From NCBI RefSeq assembly GCF_902498915.1, contig NZ_CABVLQ010000001.1: a DNA stretch of 64,000 bases. One strand, 5' to 3'. This document shows positions 1 through 9,151 of the stretch, piece after piece. The position numbers and the translations under genes were made by a program. The first letter of the stretch is position 1, and each line of letters begins with the position of its first letter. The notes beneath the pieces were generated by a model, which did not search any database, was not told the origin of the DNA, and worked only from the letters and a program-made list of their open reading frames with translations. The stretch is from Escherichia ruysiae. GTDB taxonomy: Bacteria; Pseudomonadota; Gammaproteobacteria; Enterobacterales; Enterobacteriaceae.

Positions 1-1
1 C

Positions 2-352
2 GTTTGCATTTTGTTAACAGGATGTTCAGGTCATAATCAAAATGCCAGTTCATTGGCTAAAGAATTGGCGCGGAATATTAGTCAGAGTCTGCCAGTTCAA
101 TCCGCTGGTTATACATTAGCGTTTGCCCGTAGTAGTGGGTCGACAGTAACAATGACCGTTATCAGCGAAGCAGGGACACAACCTATTTTAACGCCTGAAA
201 AGTTTTTGTGGAATTTTCAACAACAAATGTGTGCTGATCCTTCAGTGGTAAATATGATTTCCAGGGGTATTCTTTATGAGATTATGATCAATGATATATC
301 CTCAGGTTCTTCCTATCAGAGTAAGTTGAATCGTACAACCTGCAGAATATGA
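2..352 (+). CDS. gspS: T2SS secretin pilotin lipoprotein (AspS/YghG type), N-terminus cut by window edge
   Basis: The frame is open to the left edge and first shows a hydrophobic stretch ending in a lipobox, Leu-Leu-Thr-Gly-Cys, so this is the end of a lipoprotein signal peptide followed by the mature N-terminal Cys. The remaining ~108 residues contain two further Cys (in QQQMCADP and near the C-terminus, TTCRI) that can form the disulfide typical of AspS pilotins. AspS/GspS-beta pilotins bind the C-terminal S-domain of GspD and carry the secretin to the outer membrane. Its position directly upstream of gspC is the arrangement of the E. coli T2SS-beta operon (yghG-gspC). The start codon lies outside the window. 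Confidence 0.8.
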   Translation, partial: VCILLTGCSGHNQNASSLAKELARNISQSLPVQSAGYTLAFARSSGSTVTMTVISEAGTQPILTPEKFLWNFQQQMCADPSVVNMISRGILYEIMINDISSGSSYQSKLNRTTCRI

Positions 353-469
353 TAATTATCATATCAAAGAGTTTGAGCCTGCACGAATGAAATATTGTAA
401 TATTATACGCAACTTTATTGAATATATTAATAAAATAATCAAAGCGCAGACTATGTATAACATTCCCAT

Positions 470-1342
470 ATGAACAGAATTTTTTTTCTGAATATTGTTC
501 GCTATATGCTTTGGATACTTCTTTTTAGCCTTTATTTAAAGATGTCGCTATCACTTTGGCGTTATATCACTTTACCTACAGAATACACGAAGGTTTCCAA
601 TTCGGTTACCGAAAAAAAAAGGGTGGATTCGGTAATGGTTAACACCGAATCTTTAAAGCTTATCCAACAGCAAAATTGGTTTGGTAAATATCAACCGACA
701 ACAGCATTCGTACATCAACCTCAATCTGCTTCTGTAACAAAAAACTCTCTCAATGTGAAGTTACGCGGTATCGCTTTGGGTGCCAGACCTGGTGCTGTTA
801 TTGAAGATGGGGATAAACAGCAGGTTCTTTTACTGGGTGAGTCGCTGACAAACAATAAAGCTGTTATTACAGGTATCTATCCAGATCATGTGATGATAAG
901 CCATCAGGGAAAAATTGAGTGTCTACGTCTGGTCGATGAGAGTTACTCCACCGATCAAAGTAAAACTGAAAACGACGACGTCCATAAAGTACAAACTCTG
1001 CCTGTTACAGAGTCAACTTTTCCCCGTAAGACTAATGTGCTCCCAATGACCGTGCGTGAAATGTTGGCAAAAGATCCGCAGGAAGTTTTTAACTTTATTC
1101 AGTTTACTCCCGTGCGTAAAGCGGGCGTTGTTGGTTATACAGTTAAGCCGGGCGTTGACCGTGCTCTTTTTGATGCCAGCGGTTTCAAAGAGGGAGATAT
1201 AGCGGTTGCTTTAAATCAGCAGGATTTAAAAACACCAGATGCCTTAAATAAACTGAGACAGCAAGTCTATTCCATGACATCCATGCAAATTACGATTTTA
1301 AGAAATGGGTCGTATGAAGATATTTCGATTAGCCTACACTAA
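470..1342 (+). CDS. gspC: Type II secretion inner-membrane protein GspC
   Basis: Bitopic inner-membrane protein linking the assembly platform to the secretin. At 290 aa it has the family length. A transmembrane segment lies near residues 8-25, then a periplasmic linker with the WFGKY motif, a homology region (HR, ~95-155, starting LNVKLRGIALG) that contacts GspD N0, and a C-terminal PDZ domain (~200-290, with GYTVKPG, FDASGFKEGDIAVALN). The ATG at 470 is preceded by 117 bp with no other gene. The low-GC start is unlike the rest of the operon. The order pilotin-C-D marks the T2SS-beta type. Confidence 0.9.
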   Translation: MNRIFFLNIVRYMLWILLFSLYLKMSLSLWRYITLPTEYTKVSNSVTEKKRVDSVMVNTESLKLIQQQNWFGKYQPTTAFVHQPQSASVTKNSLNVKLRGIALGARPGAVIEDGDKQQVLLLGESLTNNKAVITGIYPDHVMISHQGKIECLRLVDESYSTDQSKTENDDVHKVQTLPVTESTFPRKTNVLPMTVREMLAKDPQEVFNFIQFTPVRKAGVVGYTVKPGVDRALFDASGFKEGDIAVALNQQDLKTPDALNKLRQQVYSMTSMQITILRNGSYEDISISLH

Positions 1343-1377
1343 TAATATTTTTATTTAATCCCGGAGATTTATTCATC

Positions 1378-3435
1378 GTGTTTCTATGTGATATTACATC
1401 ACTTGCCTGGCGTAAAAAAAAGAAAGTTGTTTGCAATTCAAGAATACATCTGCTGATGCTGGTAATGATATTGTTCAGTTCAGTGGTCTGTGCAAATGAA
1501 ACAACCTTCACTGCTAATTTCAAAGATACGGATCTCAAATCGTTCGTTGAAACCGTTGGAGCCAATCTTAATAAAACCATCGTGATGGGGCCTGGTGTTG
1601 AAGGGCGAGTGAGTATACGAACCATGACTCCACTGAATGAACACCAGTACTACCAACTCTTTCTTAACCTGCTTGAAGCTCAAGGATATGCCGTCGTTCC
1701 TATGGAAAACAATGTGCTGAAAGTCGTCAAATCCGTTGTCGCAAAAGGTGAACCACTGCCACTCATTGATGAAGGCGGTAGAGATTACAGCGGTGATGAA
1801 ATGGTTACCAGAGTAGTACCTGTACATAATGTTTCTGTTCGTGAATTAGCCCCTGTTTTGCAACAAATGCTTGATAGTGCTGGTTCTGGCAACATCGTCA
1901 ATTACGAACCATCTAATGTCATTATGCTGACCGGACGTGCATCGGTTGTGAAACGTTTGACTGCGGTGATTCAAAGAGTAGATCACGCGGGAAATCGAAC
2001 CGAAGAGGTTATCCCCCTTACAAATGCATCAGCGTCTGAAATTGCCAGAGTGCTTGAAAGTCTGTACAGAAATAGTGGAGAGCACCAGTCTGCAGCATCT
2101 AAAACGCAGATTGTCGCTGATGAACGCACTAACAGCGTAGTGATTAGTGGCGATGTTGGCGCACGTGACAAAATGCGCAGACTGATACGCCGACTGGATT
2201 CAGAAATGGAGCGCAGCGGCAATAGTCAGGTGTTCTATCTCAAATATAGCAAAGCGGAAGATTTAGTTGATGTCCTGAAACAGGTCAGCGGCACGTTGAC
2301 TGCCGCTAAAGAAGAAGCCGAAGGGACAACTACCAGTGAACGCGAGATTGTCTCTATTGCAGCCAGTAAACACAGCAATGCACTGATCGTCACTGCGCCG
2401 CAAGATATTATGCAGTCTTTACAGAAGGTTATTGAACAACTTGATGTTCGTCGTGCTCAGGTACATGTTGAGGCGTTAATTGTTGAAGTTGCTGAGGGAA
2501 GCAATATCAATTTTGGCGTCCAGTGGGCGTCGAAGGATGCGGGATTAATGCAATTTGCCAATGGGACACAAATTCCTATTGGTACGTTAGGGGCAGCAAT
2601 TGCCCAAGCGAAGCCCCAGAAAGGATCAACCGTCATTAGTGAAAATGGTGCGACAACCATTAATCCTGATGTTGAAGGAGATCTTTCCACACTTTCCCAA
2701 TTGCTTTCTGGTTTTAGCGGCACTGCGGTTGGCGTGGTAAAGGGTGACTGGATGGCACTCATGCAGGCAATAAAAAATGATTCCAGCACAAATGTACTCT
2801 CCACGCCAAGCATTACTACCCTGGATAACCAGGAAGCCTTCTTCATGGTGGGACAGGATGTTCCTGTATTAACAGGGTCCACTGTGGGGTCAGATAACAG
2901 CAATCCTTTCAATACAGTAGAAAGGAAAAAAGTGGGGATCATGCTGAAGGTGACACCACAGATCAACGAAGGTAATGCAGTCCAGATGCTCATTGAGCAG
3001 GAAGTTTCGAAAGTGGAAGGACAGACCAGTCTGGATGTTGTGTTTGGTGAGCGTAAACTAAAAACCACCGTTCTCGCCAATGATGGTGAATTAATAGTTC
3101 TTGGTGGATTAATTGACGAACAAGCGGGGGAGAGCGTGGCAAAAATTCCTCTTCTGGGCGATATCCCATTGATTGGTCATCTGTTTAAGTCCACCGCAGA
3201 TAAAAAAGAAAAACGCAATCTGATGGTGTTTATTCGCCCGACAATTCTACGTGACGGTATGGCAGCAGACGGTGTTTCACAGCGTAAATATAATTATATG
3301 CGCGCTGAACAGATCTATCGGGATGAGGAAGGAATAAGTCTGATGCCGGAAACCACTCAGCCGATACTCCCTGCCCAGAATATGTCATTACCAGCAGAAG
3401 TACGCGCGTTTCAAAATGCCGGGAGGTCGGGTTAA
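1378..3435 (+). CDS. gspD: Type II secretion outer-membrane secretin GspD
   Basis: Forms the multimeric outer-membrane channel of the T2SS. The GTG start at 1378 sits downstream of CGGAG. The predicted 685-aa product has a long basic N-region and signal peptide (about residues 25-40), N0 (TFTANFKDTDLKSF), N1-N3 repeats, the secretin core with VPVLTG, GIMLKVTPQIN and the GGLIDEQ turn, and a C-terminal S-domain (RNLMVFIRPTILRDG to YRDEEG) of the Vibrio/ETEC kind that docks an AspS-type pilotin. This matches the pilotin gene upstream. From memory it closely resembles ETEC T2SS-beta GspD, with many substitutions in N0-N2. Confidence 0.95.
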   Translation: MFLCDITSLAWRKKKKVVCNSRIHLLMLVMILFSSVVCANETTFTANFKDTDLKSFVETVGANLNKTIVMGPGVEGRVSIRTMTPLNEHQYYQLFLNLLEAQGYAVVPMENNVLKVVKSVVAKGEPLPLIDEGGRDYSGDEMVTRVVPVHNVSVRELAPVLQQMLDSAGSGNIVNYEPSNVIMLTGRASVVKRLTAVIQRVDHAGNRTEEVIPLTNASASEIARVLESLYRNSGEHQSAASKTQIVADERTNSVVISGDVGARDKMRRLIRRLDSEMERSGNSQVFYLKYSKAEDLVDVLKQVSGTLTAAKEEAEGTTTSEREIVSIAASKHSNALIVTAPQDIMQSLQKVIEQLDVRRAQVHVEALIVEVAEGSNINFGVQWASKDAGLMQFANGTQIPIGTLGAAIAQAKPQKGSTVISENGATTINPDVEGDLSTLSQLLSGFSGTAVGVVKGDWMALMQAIKNDSSTNVLSTPSITTLDNQEAFFMVGQDVPVLTGSTVGSDNSNPFNTVERKKVGIMLKVTPQINEGNAVQMLIEQEVSKVEGQTSLDVVFGERKLKTTVLANDGELIVLGGLIDEQAGESVAKIPLLGDIPLIGHLFKSTADKKEKRNLMVFIRPTILRDGMAADGVSQRKYNYMRAEQIYRDEEGISLMPETTQPILPAQNMSLPAEVRAFQNAGRSG

Positions 3436-3437
3436 AA

Positions 3438-4931
3438 GTGGCAGTGCCAGAGGAAACGGCCGCATGTACCGTCCGATTACCCTATAGTTTTAGTCGTCGG
3501 TTTAACCTGATAGCCTGGTGTGAATCATCGCTGGAGATCTTGCATGTCTATCCACTGTCAGTTTCCGTCTTGCAGGAACTACAGCGTCGATTGAGCGTTC
3601 CATTCACACTAAGGACAATTGGTGAGGCAGAATTTGAACAGCGTCTTAATGCATTATGGCAGCGGGACTCTTCTGAGGCCCGCCAACTTATGGAAGATAT
3701 CAGTTCTGCCGGGAATTTCTTTACCCTCGCAGAGGAACTACCTGAAACTGAAGACCTTCTGGAAAGTGACGACGATGCCCCCATCATCAAATTAATCAAC
3801 GCAATGTTGGCAGAGGCAATTAAAGTGGGAGCCTCCGATATACATATTGAGACGTTTGAAAAGAGTCTGGTAATCCGTTTTCGTGTTGATGGAACGCTAC
3901 ATGAAATGTTACGTCCCGGACGAAAATTGGCCTCATTGCTGGTATCGCGTATTAAAGTGATGGCTCGCCTGGATATTGCCGAAAAACGTATTCCACAGGA
4001 TGGGCGAATCGCGTTGCTACTGGGCGGTCGGGCGATTGATGTACGTGTCTCCACAATGCCATCAGCCTGGGGAGAACGGGCGGTGCTTCGTCTGTTGGAT
4101 AAAAGCCAGGCCTGCCTCTCTCTTGAGTATCTCGGACTGAACCACACTCTAACCGCGCAACTGCGGCAACTTTTACACCGCCCCCATGGCATATTTCTGG
4201 TCACTGGGCCAACAGGTTCCGGCAAAAGCACTACGCTCTATGCAGGTTTACAGGAGTTGAACAACCACACGCGCAACATCCTTACAGTTGAAGATCCTGT
4301 TGAGTATATGATTGAAGGAATAGGCCAGACGCAAGTTAATAACCGCGTTGGGATGACCTTCGCCCGTGGCCTGCGGGCGATTTTACGCCAGGACCCTGAT
4401 GTCGTGATGGTTGGCGAAATTCGAGACACCGAAACGGCGGAAATTGCTGTTCAGGCTTCTCTAACAGGGCACCTGGTCCTTTCCACCCTACATACCAACA
4501 CTGCCATTGGAGCCATAACCCGTCTGCAAGATATGGGGATTGAACCATTTTTACTTTCATCCAGTTTGATAGGAATGATGGCGCAACGTCTGGTTCGCAC
4601 CCTATGTCCAGATTGCCGTCAGGCTGTTCAGGCTAACGATGAAGAAAAACGTCTTATGGGGCTTACCGAGGCACGTGATGTCATCCTGTACCACCCGGTG
4701 GGGTGTTCTGCATGTAATCACAAAGGATACAGAGGGCGAACAGCTATTCATGAATTAATTCTTGTTGACGCAACGCTACGTAATTTGATTCATCGTAAGG
4801 CAGGTGAAAGGGAGATGGAGCGTTATATTCGGCAGTACTCCGCCGGGATCCGGACAAATGGTATCGAAAAAGTCCTTTCTGGTGAAACGACGCTCAGGGA
4901 AGTTCTACGCGTTACTCAGGAGGAGCAGTAA
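3438..4931 (+). CDS. gspE: Type II secretion ATPase GspE
   Basis: Cytoplasmic hexameric ATPase that drives pseudopilus growth. The GTG start is 2 bp after the gspD stop. The 497-aa product has an N-terminal GspL-binding domain, Walker A GPTGSGKSTT (~residues 256-265), an Asp box and Walker B region (DPDVVMVGEIRD), a His box (LVLSTLHTN), and the zinc-binding tetracysteine pair CPDC...CSAC near residues 395-430. All catalytic elements appear intact. Its stop overlaps the gspF start by 1 base, indicating one transcript and translational coupling. Confidence 0.96.
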   Translation: MAVPEETAACTVRLPYSFSRRFNLIAWCESSLEILHVYPLSVSVLQELQRRLSVPFTLRTIGEAEFEQRLNALWQRDSSEARQLMEDISSAGNFFTLAEELPETEDLLESDDDAPIIKLINAMLAEAIKVGASDIHIETFEKSLVIRFRVDGTLHEMLRPGRKLASLLVSRIKVMARLDIAEKRIPQDGRIALLLGGRAIDVRVSTMPSAWGERAVLRLLDKSQACLSLEYLGLNHTLTAQLRQLLHRPHGIFLVTGPTGSGKSTTLYAGLQELNNHTRNILTVEDPVEYMIEGIGQTQVNNRVGMTFARGLRAILRQDPDVVMVGEIRDTETAEIAVQASLTGHLVLSTLHTNTAIGAITRLQDMGIEPFLLSSSLIGMMAQRLVRTLCPDCRQAVQANDEEKRLMGLTEARDVILYHPVGCSACNHKGYRGRTAIHELILVDATLRNLIHRKAGEREMERYIRQYSAGIRTNGIEKVLSGETTLREVLRVTQEEQ

Positions 4932-6166
4932 TGGCACTATTCTACTATCAGGCACTACAGCATAATGGTCACAAAGCGAAAGGTCTGATTGAAGCGGACT
5001 CTGCACGTCACGCACGCCAGTTGTTACGAGGAAAAGGTCTGATTCCTGTACGTGTTGAAGTACGATTGCATGATTTTACTGGCAAGAACTTACGTGGGAT
5101 GTTACAGCACCAGTGGCATTCACGCCGACGTGTTGCATCTGCCGAACTTGCCCTTTTCACACGCCAGCTTGCAACATTAGTTCAGTCCGCAATGCCGCTG
5201 GAAACCTGCTTACAGGCGGTCAGTGAGCAAAGTGAAAAACTGCACGTGAAAAGCCTGGGAATGGCATTGCGCAGCCGGATTCAGGAAGGTTATACCCTGT
5301 CGGACAGCCTGCGCGAACATCCCCGCGTCTTTGATTCTCTGTTTTGTTCGATGGTGGCTGCCGGAGAAAAATCCGGGCATCTCGGCGTGGTGCTCAATCG
5401 ACTGGCGGATTACACGGAACAGCGCCAGCGCCTGAAATCCCGCTTACAACAGGCAATGCTCTACCCGATAGTACTGCTGGTTGTCGCTATTAGTGTGGTT
5501 TCTATTTTGCTGACGGCAGTGGTCCCCAAAATTATTGAGCAGTTTGATTATCTGGGACACGATTTACCTGCTTCTACCCGAATGCTTATCTCTCTGAGCA
5601 ATGCGTTACTGTCTGGTGGCCTTTACTGGCTGGCCGGATTTCTGCTTCTGTCTTTTTTCATCCAGCGGTTATTAAAAAAAGCCAACTTTCGCCTGTGCTG
5701 GGATAAGACACTTTTACGCCTGCCGGTGGCAGGGCGGGTTGCAAAGGGGCTTTACACTGCTCGTTTCTCTCGTACGTTGAGTATTCTCACGGCCAGTAAT
5801 GTCCCACTGCTGGAAGGGGTACAAATTGCAGCTGCTGTGTCGGTTAATTGCTATGTCGAACAACAATTGCTGAAAGCCGCAAGCCGCATACGTGAAGGCA
5901 GCAGTCTACGTGCCGCGCTTGCGGAACAAGGTCTGTTCCCACCAATGATGCTATATATGATTGCATCAGGAGAACAAAGCGGCCAACTGGAAAAAATGCT
6001 TGATCAGGCTGCAATAAACCAGGAACGAGAATTTGACTCCCTGGTGGGGATAGCGTTAGGGCTGTTTGAACCGGCCCTGGTGATGTTGATGGCCGGTGTA
6101 GTGCTATTTATCGTTGTCGCAGTCCTTGAGCCTATGCTGCAGCTTAACAATATGATTGGAATATAA
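4931..6166 (+). CDS. gspF: Type II secretion assembly-platform protein GspF
   Basis: Polytopic inner-membrane protein at the centre of the assembly platform, coupling GspE rotation to pseudopilin extraction. The 411-aa length is normal. Two homologous T2SF domains (about 75-195 and 275-400) are separated by membrane helices; the segments MLYPIVLLVVAISVVSILL and the C-terminal VMLMAGVVLFIVVAVLEPML are clear transmembrane helices. The repeat signature of each half (ELALFTRQLATLV and TARFSRTLSILTASNVPLL) is visible. ATG overlaps the gspE stop. Confidence 0.95.
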   Translation: MALFYYQALQHNGHKAKGLIEADSARHARQLLRGKGLIPVRVEVRLHDFTGKNLRGMLQHQWHSRRRVASAELALFTRQLATLVQSAMPLETCLQAVSEQSEKLHVKSLGMALRSRIQEGYTLSDSLREHPRVFDSLFCSMVAAGEKSGHLGVVLNRLADYTEQRQRLKSRLQQAMLYPIVLLVVAISVVSILLTAVVPKIIEQFDYLGHDLPASTRMLISLSNALLSGGLYWLAGFLLLSFFIQRLLKKANFRLCWDKTLLRLPVAGRVAKGLYTARFSRTLSILTASNVPLLEGVQIAAAVSVNCYVEQQLLKAASRIREGSSLRAALAEQGLFPPMMLYMIASGEQSGQLEKMLDQAAINQEREFDSLVGIALGLFEPALVMLMAGVVLFIVVAVLEPMLQLNNMIGI

Positions 6167-6182
6167 TTTACGGAGCTATCAA

Positions 6183-6641
6183 ATGTATTCATTTCCTCGC
6201 CATCATAAACACCGGGCTGGATTTACCTTGTTAGAGGTGATGGTAGTCATTGTTATTCTGGGTATTTTGGCCAGTCTGGTCGTGCCAAACTTGCTGGGAA
6301 ATAAAGAGAAAGCCGATCGACAAAAAGCGGTGAGTGATATCGTGTCGCTGGAAAATGCATTGGATATGTACCGACTGGACAATGGACGATACCCGACGAC
6401 AGAACAAGGTCTGGAAGCATTACTTCAGAAACCAGTAAATACGTCCAGTAGTAGCGATTACTCGTCCAGAGGGTACATCAAACGCCTGCCGAAAGATCCC
6501 TGGGGCAATGATTATCAATATCTGAGCCCTGGGGAAAGAGGTGTCTTTGATCTTTACACGTTAGGCGCGGATGGCCAGGAAAATGGCGAAGGAGCTGCGA
6601 CTGACATTGGCAACTGGAACTTGCGGGAATTTCAGCGATAA
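6183..6641 (+). CDS. gspG: Type II secretion major pseudopilin GspG
   Basis: Main subunit of the pseudopilus. The chosen ATG at 6183 has CGGAG about 8 bp upstream and gives 152 aa. A short basic leader ends in Gly before the Phe-Thr-Leu-Leu-Glu type IV prepilin motif (residues 13-18, Glu at mature +5), followed by a hydrophobic helix. The C-terminal calcium-binding loop rich in Asp (LGADGQENGEG...DIGNW) is typical of GspG. It needs a prepilin peptidase, which is not in the window; in E. coli T2SS-beta that is PppA, encoded upstream of the pilotin. Confidence 0.95.
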   Translation: MYSFPRHHKHRAGFTLLEVMVVIVILGILASLVVPNLLGNKEKADRQKAVSDIVSLENALDMYRLDNGRYPTTEQGLEALLQKPVNTSSSSDYSSRGYIKRLPKDPWGNDYQYLSPGERGVFDLYTLGADGQENGEGAATDIGNWNLREFQR

Positions 6642-7196
6642 ATGCTCAGACGCGGATTCACCATTGTAGAAATCATGCTGGTGCTTTTCCTTATCGGACT
6701 TGTTAGTGCAGGCGTGGTGCAGACCTTTGTTTTCCCCTCCATATCTCCAGCAAAAAAAGCGGCACAGAATTTTATGACCCTCTTTTCACATCTTAAAGAC
6801 AGGGCTCTGATCGAGGGACGAATGATGGGGGTATTAATCACGCCTTCAGGCTATCAGTTTATGCAATATCACTCAGGTCAATGGGAGCCTGTGACTGCAA
6901 CGCGTTTAGCTGCTCAGTCCTCTGTGCCGAAACAGGTGCATATGATATTGCTGCCAGTGAGCAGTATCTGGCAGAAGGAAGATATTCTGGAACTAGAACA
7001 CCATCGTCTGACTCTGAATGATATTGAGCTGGAGTTAAAAAAAGAGGAAAAAAGGAAAACGCCACAAATTCGTTACACACCATTTGAACCGGCTATGCCA
7101 TTCGCGCTTCAGTTTAATTCCCCAGAAAAGCATACGTGCTGGGCGGTCAACATGACGTCTGATGGTGAGTTATCTCTTGATAATTGTGATGAGTAG
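6642..7196 (+). CDS. gspH: Type II secretion minor pseudopilin GspH
   Basis: Minor pseudopilin of the tip complex. The ATG follows the gspG stop with no gap. The leader MLRRG precedes FTIVE, the prepilin cleavage motif with Glu5, and a hydrophobic helix (IMLVLFLIGLVSAGVV). The remaining ~155 residues form the periplasmic head. The length of 184 aa agrees with GspH. No sign of damage. Confidence 0.92.
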   Translation: MLRRGFTIVEIMLVLFLIGLVSAGVVQTFVFPSISPAKKAAQNFMTLFSHLKDRALIEGRMMGVLITPSGYQFMQYHSGQWEPVTATRLAAQSSVPKQVHMILLPVSSIWQKEDILELEHHRLTLNDIELELKKEEKRKTPQIRYTPFEPAMPFALQFNSPEKHTCWAVNMTSDGELSLDNCDE

Positions 7197-7201
7197 GGAC
7201 G

Positions 7202-7576
7202 ATGAAGCGCGGATTTACACTGCTGGAGGTAATGATTGCCCTGTCTATTTTTGCTCTTGCTTCCATAGCGATCTTACAAATCACCTGTAGCGTGTTGAAT
7301 TATCAGAATAAAATTGAAGAACAAACGGTGGCGGGTTGGGTAGTTGAGAACCATATGACCTTGCTTTATTTAATGGATCCTGCACAACGCGCGACGGATC
7401 AGCATGGTGAGGAAGAAATGGCCGGGATTCTCTGGTACTGGCGAACCGTGCCCTTAAAAGCAGACAACACCTTGATAAAAGCAGTGGATATTGACGTTAG
7501 TCGCCAGAAAGACTTTTCCAGTGTAGTTAATTCTGGACGCGCATGGTTTAGCGCAGATGAAGGAGCACTACCTTGA
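7202..7576 (+). CDS. gspI: Type II secretion minor pseudopilin GspI
   Basis: Minor pseudopilin that nucleates the GspI-J-K tip. A very short leader MKRG precedes FTLLE and the hydrophobic helix VMIALSIFALASIAIL. The product of 124 aa is normal for GspI. It starts 5 bp after gspH and its TGA overlaps the TTG start of gspJ, so the two are probably translationally coupled. Confidence 0.92.
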   Translation: MKRGFTLLEVMIALSIFALASIAILQITCSVLNYQNKIEEQTVAGWVVENHMTLLYLMDPAQRATDQHGEEEMAGILWYWRTVPLKADNTLIKAVDIDVSRQKDFSSVVNSGRAWFSADEGALP

Positions 7577-8178
7577 AGATTGTTCGCTCTGGTTTTACGT
7601 TAGCTGAAGTGCTGATTGCTATTGCTATTTTTGCCTCACTGGTCTTAATGGCGCAGCAGGTAGCTAACGGCCTCTCAAATGTCAACGTCGTTGTCACCGA
7701 ACATGATCATAAACTAAAAGCACTTCAACAAACGATGAGTTTTATGAGTCATGATTTGACACAAATTGTGCCACGCCAGATGAGAAGGGAAAACGGTCAG
7801 TGGGAATCGTCATTTCTGGCTGGCGAAGGTGTACTGGCCTCAGAAAGCTGGGGAATACGCTTTGTCCGCAGTGGGATAATCAATCCGGGAATGCAGCTAC
7901 CACGTAGTAATTTACTCACTGTCGGGTATCGTATCCGCAGCGGTTATCTCGAACGCTTATCCTGGCCATTGATGGACATGGACGATAATGTAAACCCTGT
8001 CGTACAAAAATTGATTAAGGCCGATACATTCAGCCTGTTTTTTTATGATGGCTCAGTCTGGCAGACGAGTTGGCAGTCATCACAGGAGTTACCCTTTGCT
8101 ATGCGAATAATACTGCATACGCAAAAATGGGGCATGATAGAACGCGTTTGGTTACTTCATGGGCCACAAATTAAATAA
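7573..8178 (+). CDS. gspJ: Type II secretion minor pseudopilin GspJ
   Basis: Tip pseudopilin partner of GspI and GspK. The TTG start at 7573 overlaps the gspI stop (TTGA). The leader MKIVRSG precedes FTLAE with Glu5, then the helix VLIAIAIFASLVLMAQQ. Length 201 aa. The C-terminus (WLLHGPQIK) ends 7 bp before the preferred gspK start. Confidence 0.92.
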   Translation: MKIVRSGFTLAEVLIAIAIFASLVLMAQQVANGLSNVNVVVTEHDHKLKALQQTMSFMSHDLTQIVPRQMRRENGQWESSFLAGEGVLASESWGIRFVRSGIINPGMQLPRSNLLTVGYRIRSGYLERLSWPLMDMDDNVNPVVQKLIKADTFSLFFYDGSVWQTSWQSSQELPFAMRIILHTQKWGMIERVWLLHGPQIK

Positions 8179-8185
8179 CGATATA

Positions 8186-9151
8186 ATGATACGAACACCG
8201 CCAAAACGAGGTATTGCACTTGTCGTAGTGCTGGTGTTACTGGCAACAATGATGCTGATGGTTACCAGCCTCTCGACCATGATGTGGCAGCAACAGGAAA
8301 GAGCACATATTCAGCAAGATTATCAGCAGGCAATGAGTTACAGCGCCAGTGTTGAAAGCCTGGCGCTGAGTATATTAAGTCGGAGTCTGAAAAAAGAAAC
8401 GCGTGTACATTTGGGGCAGGAATGGGCCTCAGGCCCTCGTCTTTTTCATTTACCGCAGGGGAAAGTGGTCATTACCCTGCAAGATGCTCAGGCCTGCTTT
8501 AATCTGAATATTTTCTCCAGGTCGGCAACAACTTCACACTTCCTTGCTGTTCAACAACTCATCGCTCTGCTTTTACGTCTGGAAGTTCCAATCAACCGAG
8601 CTGAAAAGATTGCTGAAAACCTGCGGGAGTTTATTGGTACAGATACTCGGCAGGGACGAGAGGACAGAGAATACGGGGCTCAAACAGAGCCTTTCTATAC
8701 GGCAAATCAGCCACTGGCGGACATCAGTGAGATGCGAATTGTTAAGGGAATGGATGCAGATATTTATCGCAAAATGAAACCGCTGGTCTGTGTACTGCCG
8801 ATGAACATGCAGCAGATCAATATCAATACATTAGATATCTCACAAGGTATCCTTTTGGAAGCATTATTCGATCCGTGGTTAACATCCGTTCAAGCCAGCG
8901 TATTACTACAACAACGTCCCGCAGAAGGATGGAACGATGTCGATCAGTTTCTTTCTAATCCGATACTAACTCGTGTCGATGAGTATACAAAAAGAAAAGT
9001 AAAAGACGTACTGGTCGTACAGAGTAATTACTTTTGGTTGCGCTCAGATATTACTGTGAATGAGACAGAACTGACAATGAATTCTTTGATTGCCCGCCAG
9101 GGACCTCAATATTTCTCGGTTCAGCGACATCATACAGGGGACAGTGAGTGA
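8186..9151 (+). CDS. gspK: Type II secretion minor pseudopilin GspK
   Basis: Large tip pseudopilin capping the pseudopilus. The start at 8186 (MIRTPPKRG) is chosen because it gives a normal basic leader before the cleavage-site Gly and hydrophobic helix IALVVVLVLLATMMLMV; an in-frame ATG at 8159 would overlap gspJ and give an over-long leader. As usual for GspK, Glu5 is absent. The ~320-aa product has the characteristic alpha-helical domain insert and the motif QQININTL before a second repeat. No strong ribosome-binding site is visible, so coupling to gspJ is likely. Confidence 0.9.
   Translation: MIRTPPKRGIALVVVLVLLATMMLMVTSLSTMMWQQQERAHIQQDYQQAMSYSASVESLALSILSRSLKKETRVHLGQEWASGPRLFHLPQGKVVITLQDAQACFNLNIFSRSATTSHFLAVQQLIALLLRLEVPINRAEKIAENLREFIGTDTRQGREDREYGAQTEPFYTANQPLADISEMRIVKGMDADIYRKMKPLVCVLPMNMQQININTLDISQGILLEALFDPWLTSVQASVLLQQRPAEGWNDVDQFLSNPILTRVDEYTKRKVKDVLVVQSNYFWLRSDITVNETELTMNSLIARQGPQYFSVQRHHTGDSE

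Noticed and set aside
2457..3080. 207-codon minus-strand frame within gspD
   Set aside because: Antisense shadow of a well-supported secretin gene.
8159..8185. Upstream ATG for gspK at 8159
   Set aside because: Would overlap gspJ and give an unusually long prepilin leader; MIRTPPKRG at 8186 fits the family.
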